The position numbers and the translations under genes are program-made. From an uncultured Roseateles sp. (lineage in GTDB: Bacteria; Pseudomonadota; Gammaproteobacteria; Burkholderiales; Burkholderiaceae_C): a stretch of DNA of 64,000 nt. The stretch spans positions 1 through 64,000 of the forward strand of contig NZ_CAJYPS010000013.1 of assembly GCF_913777145.1 (NCBI RefSeq), read 5' to 3'. The notes beneath the pieces are model-generated. The model searched no databases. It saw nothing but the letters and a program-made list of their open reading frames with translations, and was not told the origin of the DNA. This document shows, in pieces, positions 24,041 through 33,510 of this stretch. Each line of letters begins with the position of its first letter. Position 1 is the first letter of the stretch.

Positions 24041-26086
24041 ATGCGTTCCCTGACCCTGGCGCCGCTCGCGGCCGCCTGCCTGAGCCTGTTCGTCCCCTCC
24101 CTCACCCTGGCGCAGAGCGCCGCCGCCCCGGCCAAGCCGGCCCAGCCGGCTTCAAGCCCCGAGTCCCTGGACAAGGTGGTCGTCACCGGCAACCCGCTGC
24201 GCACCACGCTGGCCCAGCCCAGTGACTCGCTCAGCGGTGACGAGCTGATCACCACCCGCGGTGCCACGCTGGGCGACACGCTGCAGGGCCTGGCCGGCGT
24301 GTCGGCCACCAGCTTCGGCCCCAATGCCAGCCGGCCCACCATCCGTGGCCTGGACGGCGACCGGGTGCGCATCCTGAACAACTCGGGCGCGTCGGTGGAT
24401 GCGTCCAACCTGAGCTTTGACCACGGCGTCGCGATCGACCCGCTGGTCATCGACAAGGTGGAGGTGCTGCGCGGTGCGGCGGCGCTGCTGTACGGTGGCA
24501 ATGCGGTGGGCGGTGTGGTCAACACGCTGGACAACCGCATCCCGCGTACCTTCATCCAGGGCCTGAGCGGCGCGGCTGAGGTGCGGCTGGGCGGCGCGTC
24601 CCGCGAGAAGGGCGGTGCGCTGGTGCTGGACGGCGGCGGCGGGCAGCGCAACGCCGGCTGGGGCTGGCATGCGGACCTGGCCGGCCGCGATGCCGGCGAC
24701 CAGCGCACGCCGCGCTTCGACAGCCCGACCGACGACGGCAGCGAGAGCCGCACCACGGTGCGCAACTCCGCCTCGCACAACCACAGCGGCTCGCTGGGCG
24801 GCTCGGTGTTCTTCCAGGGCGGCTTTGCCGGCCTGTCGGTGGACGACTACCGCAACACCTATGGCACGACGGTGGAGGAGGACGCCAAGATCCGCATGAA
24901 GCGCCAGCGCGTCGCCACCGCCGGCGAGTGGGCCACCGAGGACGGCCCGCTGCGCCGCATCAGCTGGCAGCTCAGTCGCAACCGCTACGAGCACTCGGAG
25001 ATCGAGGACGGCGCGGTGGGCACCACCTTCAAGAGCACCGGCACCGACGGTCGCGTGGAGCTGCTGCATGCGCCGCTGGGCGCCGTGAAGGGCCTGGTGG
25101 GTCTGCAGTGGGAGACGCTGGACTTTTCCGCGCTGGGCGAGGAGGCCTTCGTGCCCAGCACCAAGACGCGCAACACCGGCGTCTTTCTGCTGGAGCAGGT
25201 GGAACTGGGCGGTCTGCAGCTGTCCGCCGGTGCGCGCCGCGAGCAGGTGCGCGTGAACTCGGCCGGCGACGATGGCGACGACAGCGGCCGCTTCGGCCCC
25301 GCGCAGCAGCGCCGCTTCCACCCCACCAGCTTCGCGCTGAGCGGCCTCTACCCGCTGCAGGACGGCTGGAGCCTGAGCGCCAACCTGAACCGCACGCAGC
25401 GCGCGCCGGCCTATTACGAGCTCTATGCCAACGGTCTGCACCTGGCCACCGCGGCCTACGAGCGCGGCGATGCGACGCTGGGCCTGGAGCGCTCGCGCGG
25501 CGCCGACCTGGGCCTGAAGTGGGAGGGTCGTGACAGCCATGCCCACATCAATGTCTACGAGACCCGCTTCTCCAACTTCATTGCGCTGCAGGCCAATGGC
25601 CAGACCGTGGACAACGACGGGCAGGAGCTGCCGGTCTATGTGTTCCAGGGCGTGCCGGCCAAGCTGCGCGGGCTGGAACTGGAGGGCCGCTGGCAGCTCA
25701 GCCCGCTGCTGGCGCTGCTGGGCCAGTTCGACATGGTGCGTGGTGAGAACACCGCCACCGGCGAGCCGCTGCCACGCCTGGCGCCGCGCCGCGCGATGCT
25801 GGGCCTGGAGGCGCGCCAGGGCGAGTGGTCGGGCAAGCTGGAGTGGCGTGGCGCCGCGCGCCAGGACCGGGTCGCGCAGTTCGACACGCCCACGGCCGGC
25901 TACGGCACGGTGCGCCTGAGCCTGGCCCGCCAGCTCAAGCTGGGCGGCACCGACGCGCTTTGGTATCTGCGCCTGGACAACCTCGGCAACAAGCTGGCCT
26001 ACAACGCCACCGCCGTGCCCACCATCCGCGAGCTCAGCCCGCAGGTGGGGCGCTCGGCGCAGACCGGGCTGCAGGTCCGCTTCTGA
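24041..26086 (+). CDS. TonB-dependent outer-membrane receptor, ZnuD-like
   Basis: The 681-aa protein has a signal peptide (1 to about 25, ending TLAQS), a plug domain (about 45-160; VVVTGNPL, IRGLDGDRVRIL, VEVLRGAAALLYGG) and a 22-strand barrel ending in Phe (TGLQVRF). The barrel includes HNHSGSLGGS and YGTTVEEDAKI segments resembling the zinc receptor ZnuD of Neisseria and relatives. The likely role is energised uptake of zinc or another metal. ATG 24041 has GGAG upstream; the longer open frame from 24014 is less likely. No zinc-repressor box could be recognised upstream. Confidence 0.82.
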   Translation: MRSLTLAPLAAACLSLFVPSLTLAQSAAAPAKPAQPASSPESLDKVVVTGNPLRTTLAQPSDSLSGDELITTRGATLGDTLQGLAGVSATSFGPNASRPTIRGLDGDRVRILNNSGASVDASNLSFDHGVAIDPLVIDKVEVLRGAAALLYGGNAVGGVVNTLDNRIPRTFIQGLSGAAEVRLGGASREKGGALVLDGGGGQRNAGWGWHADLAGRDAGDQRTPRFDSPTDDGSESRTTVRNSASHNHSGSLGGSVFFQGGFAGLSVDDYRNTYGTTVEEDAKIRMKRQRVATAGEWATEDGPLRRISWQLSRNRYEHSEIEDGAVGTTFKSTGTDGRVELLHAPLGAVKGLVGLQWETLDFSALGEEAFVPSTKTRNTGVFLLEQVELGGLQLSAGARREQVRVNSAGDDGDDSGRFGPAQQRRFHPTSFALSGLYPLQDGWSLSANLNRTQRAPAYYELYANGLHLATAAYERGDATLGLERSRGADLGLKWEGRDSHAHINVYETRFSNFIALQANGQTVDNDGQELPVYVFQGVPAKLRGLELEGRWQLSPLLALLGQFDMVRGENTATGEPLPRLAPRRAMLGLEARQGEWSGKLEWRGAARQDRVAQFDTPTAGYGTVRLSLARQLKLGGTDALWYLRLDNLGNKLAYNATAVPTIRELSPQVGRSAQTGLQVRF

Positions 26087-26280
26087 GGCTTGCCGGGCGG
26101 CGGTCCATGAGGGCCGCCACCTCGGGGTTTTCATCGTCTCCGTGTTAAACCGGTGCCTGGCCCGGCCAGGCCCGGGCAGCATGCACCCGATTGGCACCAT
26201 GTCGGTGCCGCGCGCACCAAGCGCCGCCGCCATGCCCAGGCCCGGAACTTGCTGTGCACCGTATGCAGCATGGAGTGACG

Positions 26281-27714
26281 ATGCAGACCCCCTTCGACGA
26301 GATGAATCTCGCGGCCTCGGGGCCGCGACTGCACTACGAGACCTACGCGCGCTGGCTGGCCGAGCAGCCCCCGGCGCTGATGCGCGAGCGCCGCGAGCAG
26401 GCGGAGCTGATCTTTCGCCGCGTGGGCATCACCTTCGCCGTCTATGGCGACAAGGACAGCGGGGAGGGCACGGAGCGCCTCATCCCCTTCGACCTGATCC
26501 CGCGCGTGATCCCGGCGGGCGAGTGGAAATCCATGCAGGCCGGGCTGGCCCAGCGCGTGACCGCGCTGAACCGCTTCCTGCATGACGTCTACCACGACCA
26601 GGAGATCCTCAAGGCCGGCGTGGTGCCGGCGGACGAGATCCTGAAGAACACGCAGTTCCGCCCCGAGATGATGGGCGTTGACGTGCCGGGCCAGGTCTAC
26701 AGCCACATCGCGGGCGTCGACATCGTGCGTGCCGGCAACCCCGACGGTTCGGGCGACTACTACGTGCTGGAGGACAACCTGCGCGTGCCCTCGGGCGTGA
26801 GCTACATGCTGGAGAACCGCAAGATGATGATGCGGCTCTTCCCGGAGCTGTTCGCCACGCACCGCATCGCGCCGGTGGCCCACTACCCCGACCTGCTGCT
26901 GGACACGCTGCGCAGCGTGGCGCCGCCCGGCGTGTCGGACCCCACGGTCGTCGTGATGACGCCGGGCATGTACAACTCGGCCTACTTCGAGCACGCCTTC
27001 CTGGCCCAGCAGATGGGCGTGGAGCTGGTCGAGGGTCAGGACTTGTTCGTGGACGGGGGCTTCGTCTACATGCGCACCACCTGCGGCCCCAAGCGCGTGG
27101 ACGTGATCTACCGCCGCATCGACGACGACTTCCTGGACCCGCTGGTGTTCCGCCCCGACTCGCAGCTGGGCTGCGCCGGCCTGGTGGACGCCTACAAGGC
27201 CGGGCGGGTCACGCTGTCCAACGCGATAGGCACGGGCATTGCGGACGACAAGTCCATCTACCCCTATGTGCCCAGGATGATCGAGTTCTACCTGGGCGAG
27301 AAACCCATACTGCAGAACGTGCCCACCTATGTGTGCCGCGACAAGGACGATCTCGCCTACACGCTGGCCCATCTGTCGGAGCTGGTGGTCAAGGAGGTGC
27401 ACGGCGCCGGCGGCTACGGCATGCTGGTGGGGCCGGCCGCGAGCAAGGCCGAGATCGAGGCCTTCCGCGCGCAGCTGGTCGCCAACCCGTCCAACTACAT
27501 CGCCCAGCCCACGCTGAGCCTGTCCACCTGCCCGACCTTCGTCGAGAGCGGCGTGGCGCCGCGTCACATTGACCTGCGACCCTTCGTGCTGTCGGGCTCC
27601 AGCGTGCGCATGGTGCCCGGCGGCCTCACGCGGGTGGCGTTGAAGGAGGGCTCGCTGGTGGTGAACAGCAGCCAGGGCGGTGGCACCAAGGACACCTGGG
27701 TTCTCGAAGACTGA
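26281..27714 (+). CDS. Circularly permuted ATP-grasp protein (DUF404/DUF407)
   Basis: The 477-aa protein matches the circularly permuted ATP-grasp type 2 family, with segments YYVLEDNLRVPSGVSYMLENR, DVIYRRIDDDFLDPL and VVKEVHGAGGYGMLVG. These proteins are predicted to be amide-bond-forming ligases that activate a carboxylate with ATP. ATG 26281 follows GGAG at 26272-26275. It begins the first set of a cluster continuing with alpha-E and transglutaminase-like genes. A homologous domain is fused to alpha-E in the gene at 33511, so the locus carries two ATP-grasp paralogues. The product is unknown. Confidence 0.87.
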   Translation: MQTPFDEMNLAASGPRLHYETYARWLAEQPPALMRERREQAELIFRRVGITFAVYGDKDSGEGTERLIPFDLIPRVIPAGEWKSMQAGLAQRVTALNRFLHDVYHDQEILKAGVVPADEILKNTQFRPEMMGVDVPGQVYSHIAGVDIVRAGNPDGSGDYYVLEDNLRVPSGVSYMLENRKMMMRLFPELFATHRIAPVAHYPDLLLDTLRSVAPPGVSDPTVVVMTPGMYNSAYFEHAFLAQQMGVELVEGQDLFVDGGFVYMRTTCGPKRVDVIYRRIDDDFLDPLVFRPDSQLGCAGLVDAYKAGRVTLSNAIGTGIADDKSIYPYVPRMIEFYLGEKPILQNVPTYVCRDKDDLAYTLAHLSELVVKEVHGAGGYGMLVGPAASKAEIEAFRAQLVANPSNYIAQPTLSLSTCPTFVESGVAPRHIDLRPFVLSGSSVRMVPGGLTRVALKEGSLVVNSSQGGGTKDTWVLED

Positions 27715-27738
27715 TGGCCCACCCCCTACGCGCTTCGC

Positions 27739-27758
27739 GCGCCCCCTCGAGGGGGCGC
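27739..27758. repeat. Perfect 20-base palindrome
   Basis: A palindrome centred on CCCCCTCGAGGGGG with GCGC-type ends starts 24 bases after the ATP-grasp stop, next to CGCGCTTCGCGCG. This block resembles an intergenic repeat common in Burkholderiales. It may act as a transcript end or as part of a mobile palindromic unit. Confidence 0.5.
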
Positions 27759-27856
27759 CACCGGCTGCCCGGCCAAGCCGGATCAGCGGTGGCCGCTGGA
27801 TGCCGCGCGGCCTACGGCGCGCAGCGGTTTATGAACAACCAGTTGTGAGTCTATTC

Positions 27857-27913
27857 ATGCTCTCAAGAACCGCAGATCACCTCTACTGGATGGCCCGCCA
27901 TGTGGAGCGGGCC
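27857..27913 (+). pseudogene. Decayed 5' copy of the alpha-E gene
   Basis: These 57 bases match the first 57 bases of the alpha-E gene at 28005 at all but about seven positions, reading MLSRTADHLYWMARHVERA. Nearly all differences are silent (CTC/CTG, TCA/TCT, AGA/AGG, GAT/GAC, CGC/CGT); one changes His to Tyr. After base 27913 the similarity stops. The frame runs on to a TAG at 28013-28015 as a 52-codon reading frame that overlaps the start of the intact gene. The two copies are 148 bases apart, so they are out of frame with each other. No ribosome binding site precedes this copy. Confidence 0.75.
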
Positions 27914-28004
27914 GGTCAAGCGCATGGCGCTTGCGCCGAAGGCAGAACACCGCGGAGCGCGTCAGCGCGTGCGGTGTTCGAGGCCCAGCAAACGGAGGCC
28001 AAGC
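27914..28004. repeat. Hairpin-rich segment between the two alpha-E starts
   Basis: The 91-base segment holds GGCGC-TT-GCGCC (27926-27937) and a long inverted repeat GAACACCGC (27945-27953) / GCGGTGTTC (27971-27979). It ends with GGAGG (27994-27998), the ribosome binding site of the intact gene. It could be an inserted palindromic element that brought in its own ribosome binding site. Confidence 0.5.
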
Positions 28005-28943
28005 ATGCTGTCTAGGACCGCAGACCACCTCTACTGGATGGCCCGTTATGTGGAGCGGGCCGAGAACACCGCGCGGCTGCTGGACATCGCCTACCAGGCC
28101 ACGCTGCAGCCGCAGTCCGCGCAGGAGGCCGAGCAGACCTGGCGCAGCCTGCTGTCCATCTCCGAGCTGAATGCGTTGCATGCCAGCGGCTATGCGGCGG
28201 TGGACGCGCGCAGCGTGATGAAGTTCTTCGTCGCCGACGAGAACAACCTGTCGTCGGTCTTCAACTGCCTGCGCGCGTCGCGCGAGAACGCGCGGGCGGT
28301 GCGGGGCGCGCTGACCACCGAGGTCTGGGAGACCACCAACCAGACCTGGCTGGAGTTCCGCCGTCTGCTGCAGGGCGACTGGCTGCGCGACCCCAGCGCG
28401 CTGTTCGAGTGGGTCAAGTACCGCAGCCACCTGTCGCGCGGCGTGACCGTGGGCACCATGCTGCAGGATGAGGCCTTCCACTTCATCCGCATCGGCTCCT
28501 TCCTGGAGCGGGCCGACAACACCGCGCGCCTGCTGGACGTGAAGTTCGTGGACGGCGGCGCGGACCCGGCCGAGCCCGACACCGCGCGCGACTTCTACTA
28601 CTGGTCCGCGGTGCTGCGCTCGGTGTCGGGCTTCGAGATCTACCGCAAGGTCTACAGCAATGTGATCCAGCCCGACAAGGTGGCCGAGCTGCTGATCCTG
28701 CGGCCCGACATGCCGCGCTCGCTGGCGCACTGCATGTCGCGCCTGGTCAGCAATCTCAAGCGCGTGGCCAACCCGCAGTCCGGCGAGACGCTGCGCCGCG
28801 CCGGCCGGCTGGAGGCCGAGCTGGCCTTCGGCCGCATCGACGAGATCCTGGACACCGGGCTGCACCCCTTCCTGGACGATTTCCTGGTCAAGGTCGCCGA
28901 CCTGGGCCAGGGCATCAGCCAGGACTTCCTGGTGCCGACCTGA
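28005..28943 (+). CDS. Alpha-E domain protein (DUF403)
   Basis: The 312-aa all-helical protein has the alpha-E hallmarks: an N-terminal MLSRTADHLYWMARYVERAE segment, a repeated RIGSFLERADNTARLL segment in the second half and many conserved acidic residues. Alpha-E proteins always accompany circularly permuted ATP-grasp and transglutaminase-like proteins and are thought to assist the ligase or cleave its product; no reaction is proven. ATG 28005 has GGAGG six bases upstream. The N-terminus is duplicated immediately upstream (27857-27913). Confidence 0.88.
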   Translation: MLSRTADHLYWMARYVERAENTARLLDIAYQATLQPQSAQEAEQTWRSLLSISELNALHASGYAAVDARSVMKFFVADENNLSSVFNCLRASRENARAVRGALTTEVWETTNQTWLEFRRLLQGDWLRDPSALFEWVKYRSHLSRGVTVGTMLQDEAFHFIRIGSFLERADNTARLLDVKFVDGGADPAEPDTARDFYYWSAVLRSVSGFEIYRKVYSNVIQPDKVAELLILRPDMPRSLAHCMSRLVSNLKRVANPQSGETLRRAGRLEAELAFGRIDEILDTGLHPFLDDFLVKVADLGQGISQDFLVPT

Positions 28944-29000
28944 CCCCCTGCCCCAAGGCCCGCCGCGGGCCGCCGCCCGGTTTCTGCTGAGGTTTCCCAG

Positions 29001-32000
29001 ATGTCCATCCACGTCGCCCTCAAACACGTCACGCGCTACCGCTACGACCGCCCGGTGCAGCTGGGCCCGCAGGTGGTGCGCCTGCGCCCGGCGCCGCACT
29101 GCCGCACGCCGGTGCTCAGCTATTCGCTGCGGGTCGACCCGGTCAACCACTTCGTGAACTGGCAGCAGGACCCGTTCGCCAACTACCTGGCCCGCCTGGT
29201 CTTCCCCGAGAAGACCTCCGAGTTCACGGTCACCGTGGACCTGGTCGCGCAGATGGCGGTCTACAACCCCTTCGACTTCTTCCTGGAGCCCTCGGCCCAG
29301 AGCTTTCCGTTCGGCTATGACGAGGCGCTGAAGGCCGAGCTCGCGCCCTATCTGGTGGCCGACCCGCTGACGCCGCGCCTGGCCGAGTACGTGGCCGGCA
29401 TCGATCGCCGCGAGCGCGCGACCATAGACTTCCTGGTCGAGATCAACCAGCAGCTGCAGCAGCGCATCGGCTACCTGATCCGTCTGGAGCCCGGCGTGCA
29501 GACGCCGGAGGAGACGCTGACCAAGGGCTCGGGCTCCTGCCGTGACACCGGCTGGCTGCTGGTGCAGGCGCTGCGCCACCTGGGCCTGGCGGCGCGCTTC
29601 GTGTCGGGCTACCTGATACAGCTCGCGCCCGACCAGAAGGCGCTGGACGGCCCCAGCGGCACCGAGGTGGACTTCACCGACCTGCACGCCTGGTGCGAGG
29701 TCTACCTGCCCGGTGCCGGCTGGATAGGCCTGGACCCCACGTCCGGCCTGCTGGCCGGCGAGGGCCACATCCCGCTGGCCGCCACGCCCCAGCCCAGCAG
29801 CGCCGCGCCCATCAGCGGGCTGGTGGACGAGGCCGAGGTCGAGTTCGAGCACGAGATGGCGGTGGTGCGCATCCACGAGTCGCCGCGCGTCACCAAGCCC
29901 TATACCGAGGCGCAATGGGCCGAGGTGCTGCGCCTGGGCGAGCGGGTGGATGCCGAGCTGCAGGCCGGCGACGTGCGCCTGACCATGGGCGGCGAGCCCA
30001 CCTTCGTCGCGGTGGACGACCGCGACGCCGCCGAATGGAACACCGACGCGCTGGGCCCCACCAAGCGCCTCTATGCCCAGCAGCTCACGCACAGGCTGCG
30101 CGACGAATACGGCCGCGGCGGCTTCCTGCACTTCGGCCAGGGCAAGTGGTACCCGGGCGAGCAGCTGCCGCGCTGGGCGCTGTCCATCTACTGGCGGGCC
30201 GACGGCCAGCCCTGCTGGCGCAACCCCGACTGGTTCGCCGACGAGCGCGAGCCCCACGCCTACACGCAAGAGCATGCGCAGCAGTTCATGACCGCGCTGA
30301 CCCAGCGCCTGGGTCTGCCGGCCGACCATGTGCAGCCGGGCTATGAGGACACCTGGTACTACCTGTGGCGCGAGCGCCGCCTGCCGGTCAATGTGGACCC
30401 CTTCGACAGCCGGCTGGACGACGAGCTGGAGCGCGCGCGCCTGCGCCGCGTGTTCGGCCAGGGGCTGGAGCGCGTGGTGGGCTATGTGCTGCCCATACGC
30501 CATGGCGGCGACGAGCCGGGCCTGGCCGGCGCGCGCTGGCAGACCGGGCCGTGGTTCTTCCGTGACGAGCGGCTCTACCTGATCCCGGGCGACTCGCCCA
30601 TGGGCTGGCGCCTGCCGCTGGACTCCCTGCCCTGGGTGACCCAGGCCGACTACCCCTACCAGATCGAGCAGGACCCGTTCGCGCCACGCGGCGCACTGCC
30701 GGCGGCGGCCACGCTGCGCCTGCAGGCGCACGGCGTGAGCGCGGCCCGCCCGGGCGCTGCGGCGTCGCGCGAGGACGGTGGTGCGGGCGCCGGCCAGGGC
30801 TTTGCGCCGGGCGATTCGCCCTGGGCGCCGTCCACCGACCCGGCCGCACCGCTGCGCTTCGAGAGTGCGCACTGGATCACCCGCACCGCGCTGTGCGTGG
30901 AGGCGCGCGATCCGCGGCGGGCCAATGGCCCCAAGGCGGAAGGCCAGGGTCAGGCCAGCGGCGTGCTCTATGTGTTCATGCCGCCGCTGGAAAAGCTGGA
31001 GCACTACCTGGAGCTGCTGGCCGCGGTGGAGGCGGCCTGCGAGGACACCGGCTTCCAGGTGGTGCTGGAGGGCTACCCGCCGCCGCGCGACCCGCGACTC
31101 AAGCTGCTGCAGGTCACACCGGACCCCGGCGTCATCGAGGTCAACATCCACCCGGCGCACAACTGGCGCGAGCTGGTGGCCCACACCGAGTTCCTGTACG
31201 ACGCGGCCTGGCAGACCCGGCTGTCCACCGAGAAGTTCATGATGGACGGCCGCCACACCGGCACCGGCGGCGGCAACCATTTCGTGCTGGGTGGTGCCAC
31301 GCCAGCGGACTCGCCCTTTCTGCGCCGGCCCTCGCTGCTGGCCTCGCTGCTGGCCTACTGGCACAACCATCCGTCCCTGAGCTACCTGTTCAGCGGCCTC
31401 TTCATCGGCCCCACCAGCCAGGCGCCGCGGGTGGACGAGGCCCGCAACGACCAGCTGCGCGAGCTGGAGATCGCGCTGGGCGAGATCTTCAAGGCCGAAG
31501 AGACCTACGGTGATGCGATGCCACCATGGCTCGTTGACCGCACGCTGCGCAATGTGCTGATCGACGTGACCGGCAATACCCACCGCAGCGAGTTCTCCAT
31601 CGACAAGCTCTACTCGCCGGACTCGTCCACCGGCCGCCTGGGCCTGCTGGAGCTGCGGGCCTTCGAGATGCCGCCGCATGCGCGCATGAGCATCGTGCAG
31701 CAGCTGCTGCTGCGTGCGCTGGTGGCGCGCTTCTGGAAAGCCCCCTACCGCGCGCCGCTGGTGCGCTGGGGCACGGCGCTGCACGACCGCTTCCTGCTGC
31801 CGCACTTCGTGCGCGAGGACTTCGACGACGTGCTGGAGGACATGGCGCGCGCCGGCTATGCGCTGGACCCGGCCTGGTTTGCGCCGCATGCGGAGTTCCG
31901 CTTCCCCAAGTTCGGCGAGTTCGCCGCGCGCGGCGTGCACGTGACGCTGCGCGGTGCGCTGGAGCCCTGGCATGTGATGGGCGAGGAGGGCACGGCCGGC

Positions 32001-32444
32001 GGCACGGTGCGCTATGTGGACGCGTCGCTGGAGCGGCTGGAGGTGCATGTCAGCGGCCTGGTCGACCCGCGCCACCGTGTGACGGTCAACGGCATTGCGC
32101 TGCCGCTGCAGCCCACCGGCCGCGTGGGCGAGTTCGTCGCCGGCGTGCGCTACCGCGCCTGGCTGCCGCCGTCGGCGCTGCACCCCACCATTCCCGTGCA
32201 TGCGCCGCTGACCCTGGACCTGGTGGACACCTGGCAGCAGCGCTCGCTGGGCGGCTGCCGCTACCACGTGGCCCATCCGGGCGGGCGCAACTATGCGACC
32301 TTGCCGGTCAACGCCTACGAGGCCGAGAGCCGGCGCCTGGCGCGCTTCTCGGTGCTGGGCCACACGCCCGGCACGCTGGACGTGGCCGAGCCGCAGCGCA
32401 GCCTGGAGTTCCCGTTCACGCTGGACCTGCGCAAGGCACACTGA
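29001..32444 (+). CDS. Transglutaminase-like protease fused to DUF2126
   Basis: The 1147-aa protein has a transglutaminase N-terminal beta domain (1 to about 100) and a papain-like core with Cys180 (GSCRDTGW), His229 (TDLHAWCEV) and Asp245 (GLDPTSG), a complete triad. A long DUF2126 region follows (about 300-1140; [30 protein letters not shown] and [12 protein letters not shown]). DUF2126 resembles a ligase-type fold found only in this context. It follows alpha-E by 57 bases in the same direction. The inferred role is cutting or rearranging a peptide-like product made by the ATP-grasp protein. Confidence 0.88.
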   Translation: MSIHVALKHVTRYRYDRPVQLGPQVVRLRPAPHCRTPVLSYSLRVDPVNHFVNWQQDPFANYLARLVFPEKTSEFTVTVDLVAQMAVYNPFDFFLEPSAQSFPFGYDEALKAELAPYLVADPLTPRLAEYVAGIDRRERATIDFLVEINQQLQQRIGYLIRLEPGVQTPEETLTKGSGSCRDTGWLLVQALRHLGLAARFVSGYLIQLAPDQKALDGPSGTEVDFTDLHAWCEVYLPGAGWIGLDPTSGLLAGEGHIPLAATPQPSSAAPISGLVDEAEVEFEHEMAVVRIHESPRVTKPYTEAQWAEVLRLGERVDAELQAGDVRLTMGGEPTFVAVDDRDAAEWNTDALGPTKRLYAQQLTHRLRDEYGRGGFLHFGQGKWYPGEQLPRWALSIYWRADGQPCWRNPDWFADEREPHAYTQEHAQQFMTALTQRLGLPADHVQPGYEDTWYYLWRERRLPVNVDPFDSRLDDELERARLRRVFGQGLERVVGYVLPIRHGGDEPGLAGARWQTGPWFFRDERLYLIPGDSPMGWRLPLDSLPWVTQADYPYQIEQDPFAPRGALPAAATLRLQAHGVSAARPGAAASREDGGAGAGQGFAPGDSPWAPSTDPAAPLRFESAHWITRTALCVEARDPRRANGPKAEGQGQASGVLYVFMPPLEKLEHYLELLAAVEAACEDTGFQVVLEGYPPPRDPRLKLLQVTPDPGVIEVNIHPAHNWRELVAHTEFLYDAAWQTRLSTEKFMMDGRHTGTGGGNHFVLGGATPADSPFLRRPSLLASLLAYWHNHPSLSYLFSGLFIGPTSQAPRVDEARNDQLRELEIALGEIFKAEETYGDAMPPWLVDRTLRNVLIDVTGNTHRSEFSIDKLYSPDSSTGRLGLLELRAFEMPPHARMSIVQQLLLRALVARFWKAPYRAPLVRWGTALHDRFLLPHFVREDFDDVLEDMARAGYALDPAWFAPHAEFRFPKFGEFAARGVHVTLRGALEPWHVMGEEGTAGGTVRYVDASLERLEVHVSGLVDPRHRVTVNGIALPLQPTGRVGEFVAGVRYRAWLPPSALHPTIPVHAPLTLDLVDTWQQRSLGGCRYHVAHPGGRNYATLPVNAYEAESRRLARFSVLGHTPGTLDVAEPQRSLEFPFTLDLRKAH

Positions 32445-32486
32445 GCGCGTCGCTTCTCCCGCCGGCCCCGCGGCCGGCTGTTCCCC

Positions 32487-33344
32487 ATGCGAATCGAGAT
32501 TCAACCGGGCCTGCGCCTGTTCGTAGACATCGAGGGCCTGGGCCATGTGCCCGAGGGGCGGGTCTTGCGCGACAAGCCCACGCTGGTGCTGGTGCACGGC
32601 GGGCCGGGCTTCGACCACACGGCCTTCCGGCCCTTCTTCAGCCGCTTCGCGGACATCGCGCAGATCGTCTATTTCGACCTGCGCGGCCATGGCCGCAGCG
32701 ATGCCTGCCCGCCCGAGCAGTGGCGGCTGGACGTGTTCGCCGACGACCTCGTGCGCCTGTGCGACGCGCTGGGTGTGGTCAAGCCGGTGGTGCTGGGCCA
32801 GAGCTTTGGCGGCTTTGTCGCCCAGCGCTATCTGGCGCGGCACCCGGCCCACCCGGCGCGGGTGGTGCTGTCCAGCACCTCCCACCACTTCGGGCTGGCG
32901 CGCAAGATCCACCACTTCGGCCGCCTGGGCGGGCCCGAGGCCGCCGCGGCCACCGAGGCCTTCTGGACCCGGCCCGGCCCCGACACCTGGGCCGCCTACG
33001 AGCGGCACTGCCGCCACCTCTACAACACCCGACCCAAGAACCCGGACGCGGGCGGCTGGATGGTGTTCAAGCCCGAGATCCTGTTCGAGCACACCCGCAC
33101 CGAGCTGCCCGGCATGGACCTGCGCCCCGGCCTGGCCGGCGTGCAATGCCCGGTGCTGGTGCTGGCCGGCGAGGAAGACCCGGTCACGCCACCCGAAGAT
33201 GCCGAGGAGATCGTCGCCGCGCTGCCGCCGCAGTGGGTGCAGTTTCAGCGCTTCGCCAACGTGGGCCACGGCCCCTGGCGCGATGACCCCGAGCGTGCCG
33301 AGGCGGTGCTGCGGCCCTTCATCGCCGGCGCGGCCGCGGCATGA
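32487..33344 (+). CDS. Alpha/beta hydrolase, proline iminopeptidase-like
   Basis: The 285-aa cytosolic protein has the HGGPG oxyanion motif (37-41), nucleophile Ser106 in GQSFGG, an acid in GEEDPVTPPED and His in NVGHGPW. HGGPG is typical of proline iminopeptidases and related peptidases/amidases. It sits between the two ATP-grasp sets, 42 bases after the DUF2126 gene, so it may act on the same peptide-like product. Its start codon ATG 32487 opens MRIEIQPGLRLF. Confidence 0.85.
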   Translation: MRIEIQPGLRLFVDIEGLGHVPEGRVLRDKPTLVLVHGGPGFDHTAFRPFFSRFADIAQIVYFDLRGHGRSDACPPEQWRLDVFADDLVRLCDALGVVKPVVLGQSFGGFVAQRYLARHPAHPARVVLSSTSHHFGLARKIHHFGRLGGPEAAAATEAFWTRPGPDTWAAYERHCRHLYNTRPKNPDAGGWMVFKPEILFEHTRTELPGMDLRPGLAGVQCPVLVLAGEEDPVTPPEDAEEIVAALPPQWVQFQRFANVGHGPWRDDPERAEAVLRPFIAGAAAA

Positions 33345-33510
33345 CGAGTCGTGCCGGCCGGCCTTGCCCGGCGTGCCCTGGGCCATGGCCCGCATTTCAG
33401 GGGGCGGCCGGCTGGCCGGGCGCCCGGCGCGGGAGAATCCGGCGCTTCGCCGCGCCCGCCATGCACCTGCCACGCCTCGCCTCTTCGCTGTCCAGCTCCG
33501 GGAGCTGCGC

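Noticed and set aside
24041..26086. Zinc-repressor (Zur) box upstream of the receptor.
   Set aside because: No A/T-rich palindrome resembling a Zur site was found in the short upstream regions at 23595-23640 or 23972-24040.
26098..26136. Terminator after the ZnuD-like gene.
   Set aside because: The hairpin has a mismatch and the T-run lies too far from the stem to count as a standard terminator.
27855..33473. A minus-strand open frame of about 1870 codons opposite the ATP-grasp cluster.
   Set aside because: Same GC-bias artefact; the plus-strand genes carry all recognisable motifs.
32545..33510. Upstream in-frame extension of the ATP-grasp/alpha-E fusion gene.
   Set aside because: It overlaps the alpha/beta hydrolase in another frame and encodes Arg/Pro-rich noise; GTG 33511 has a proper ribosome binding site.
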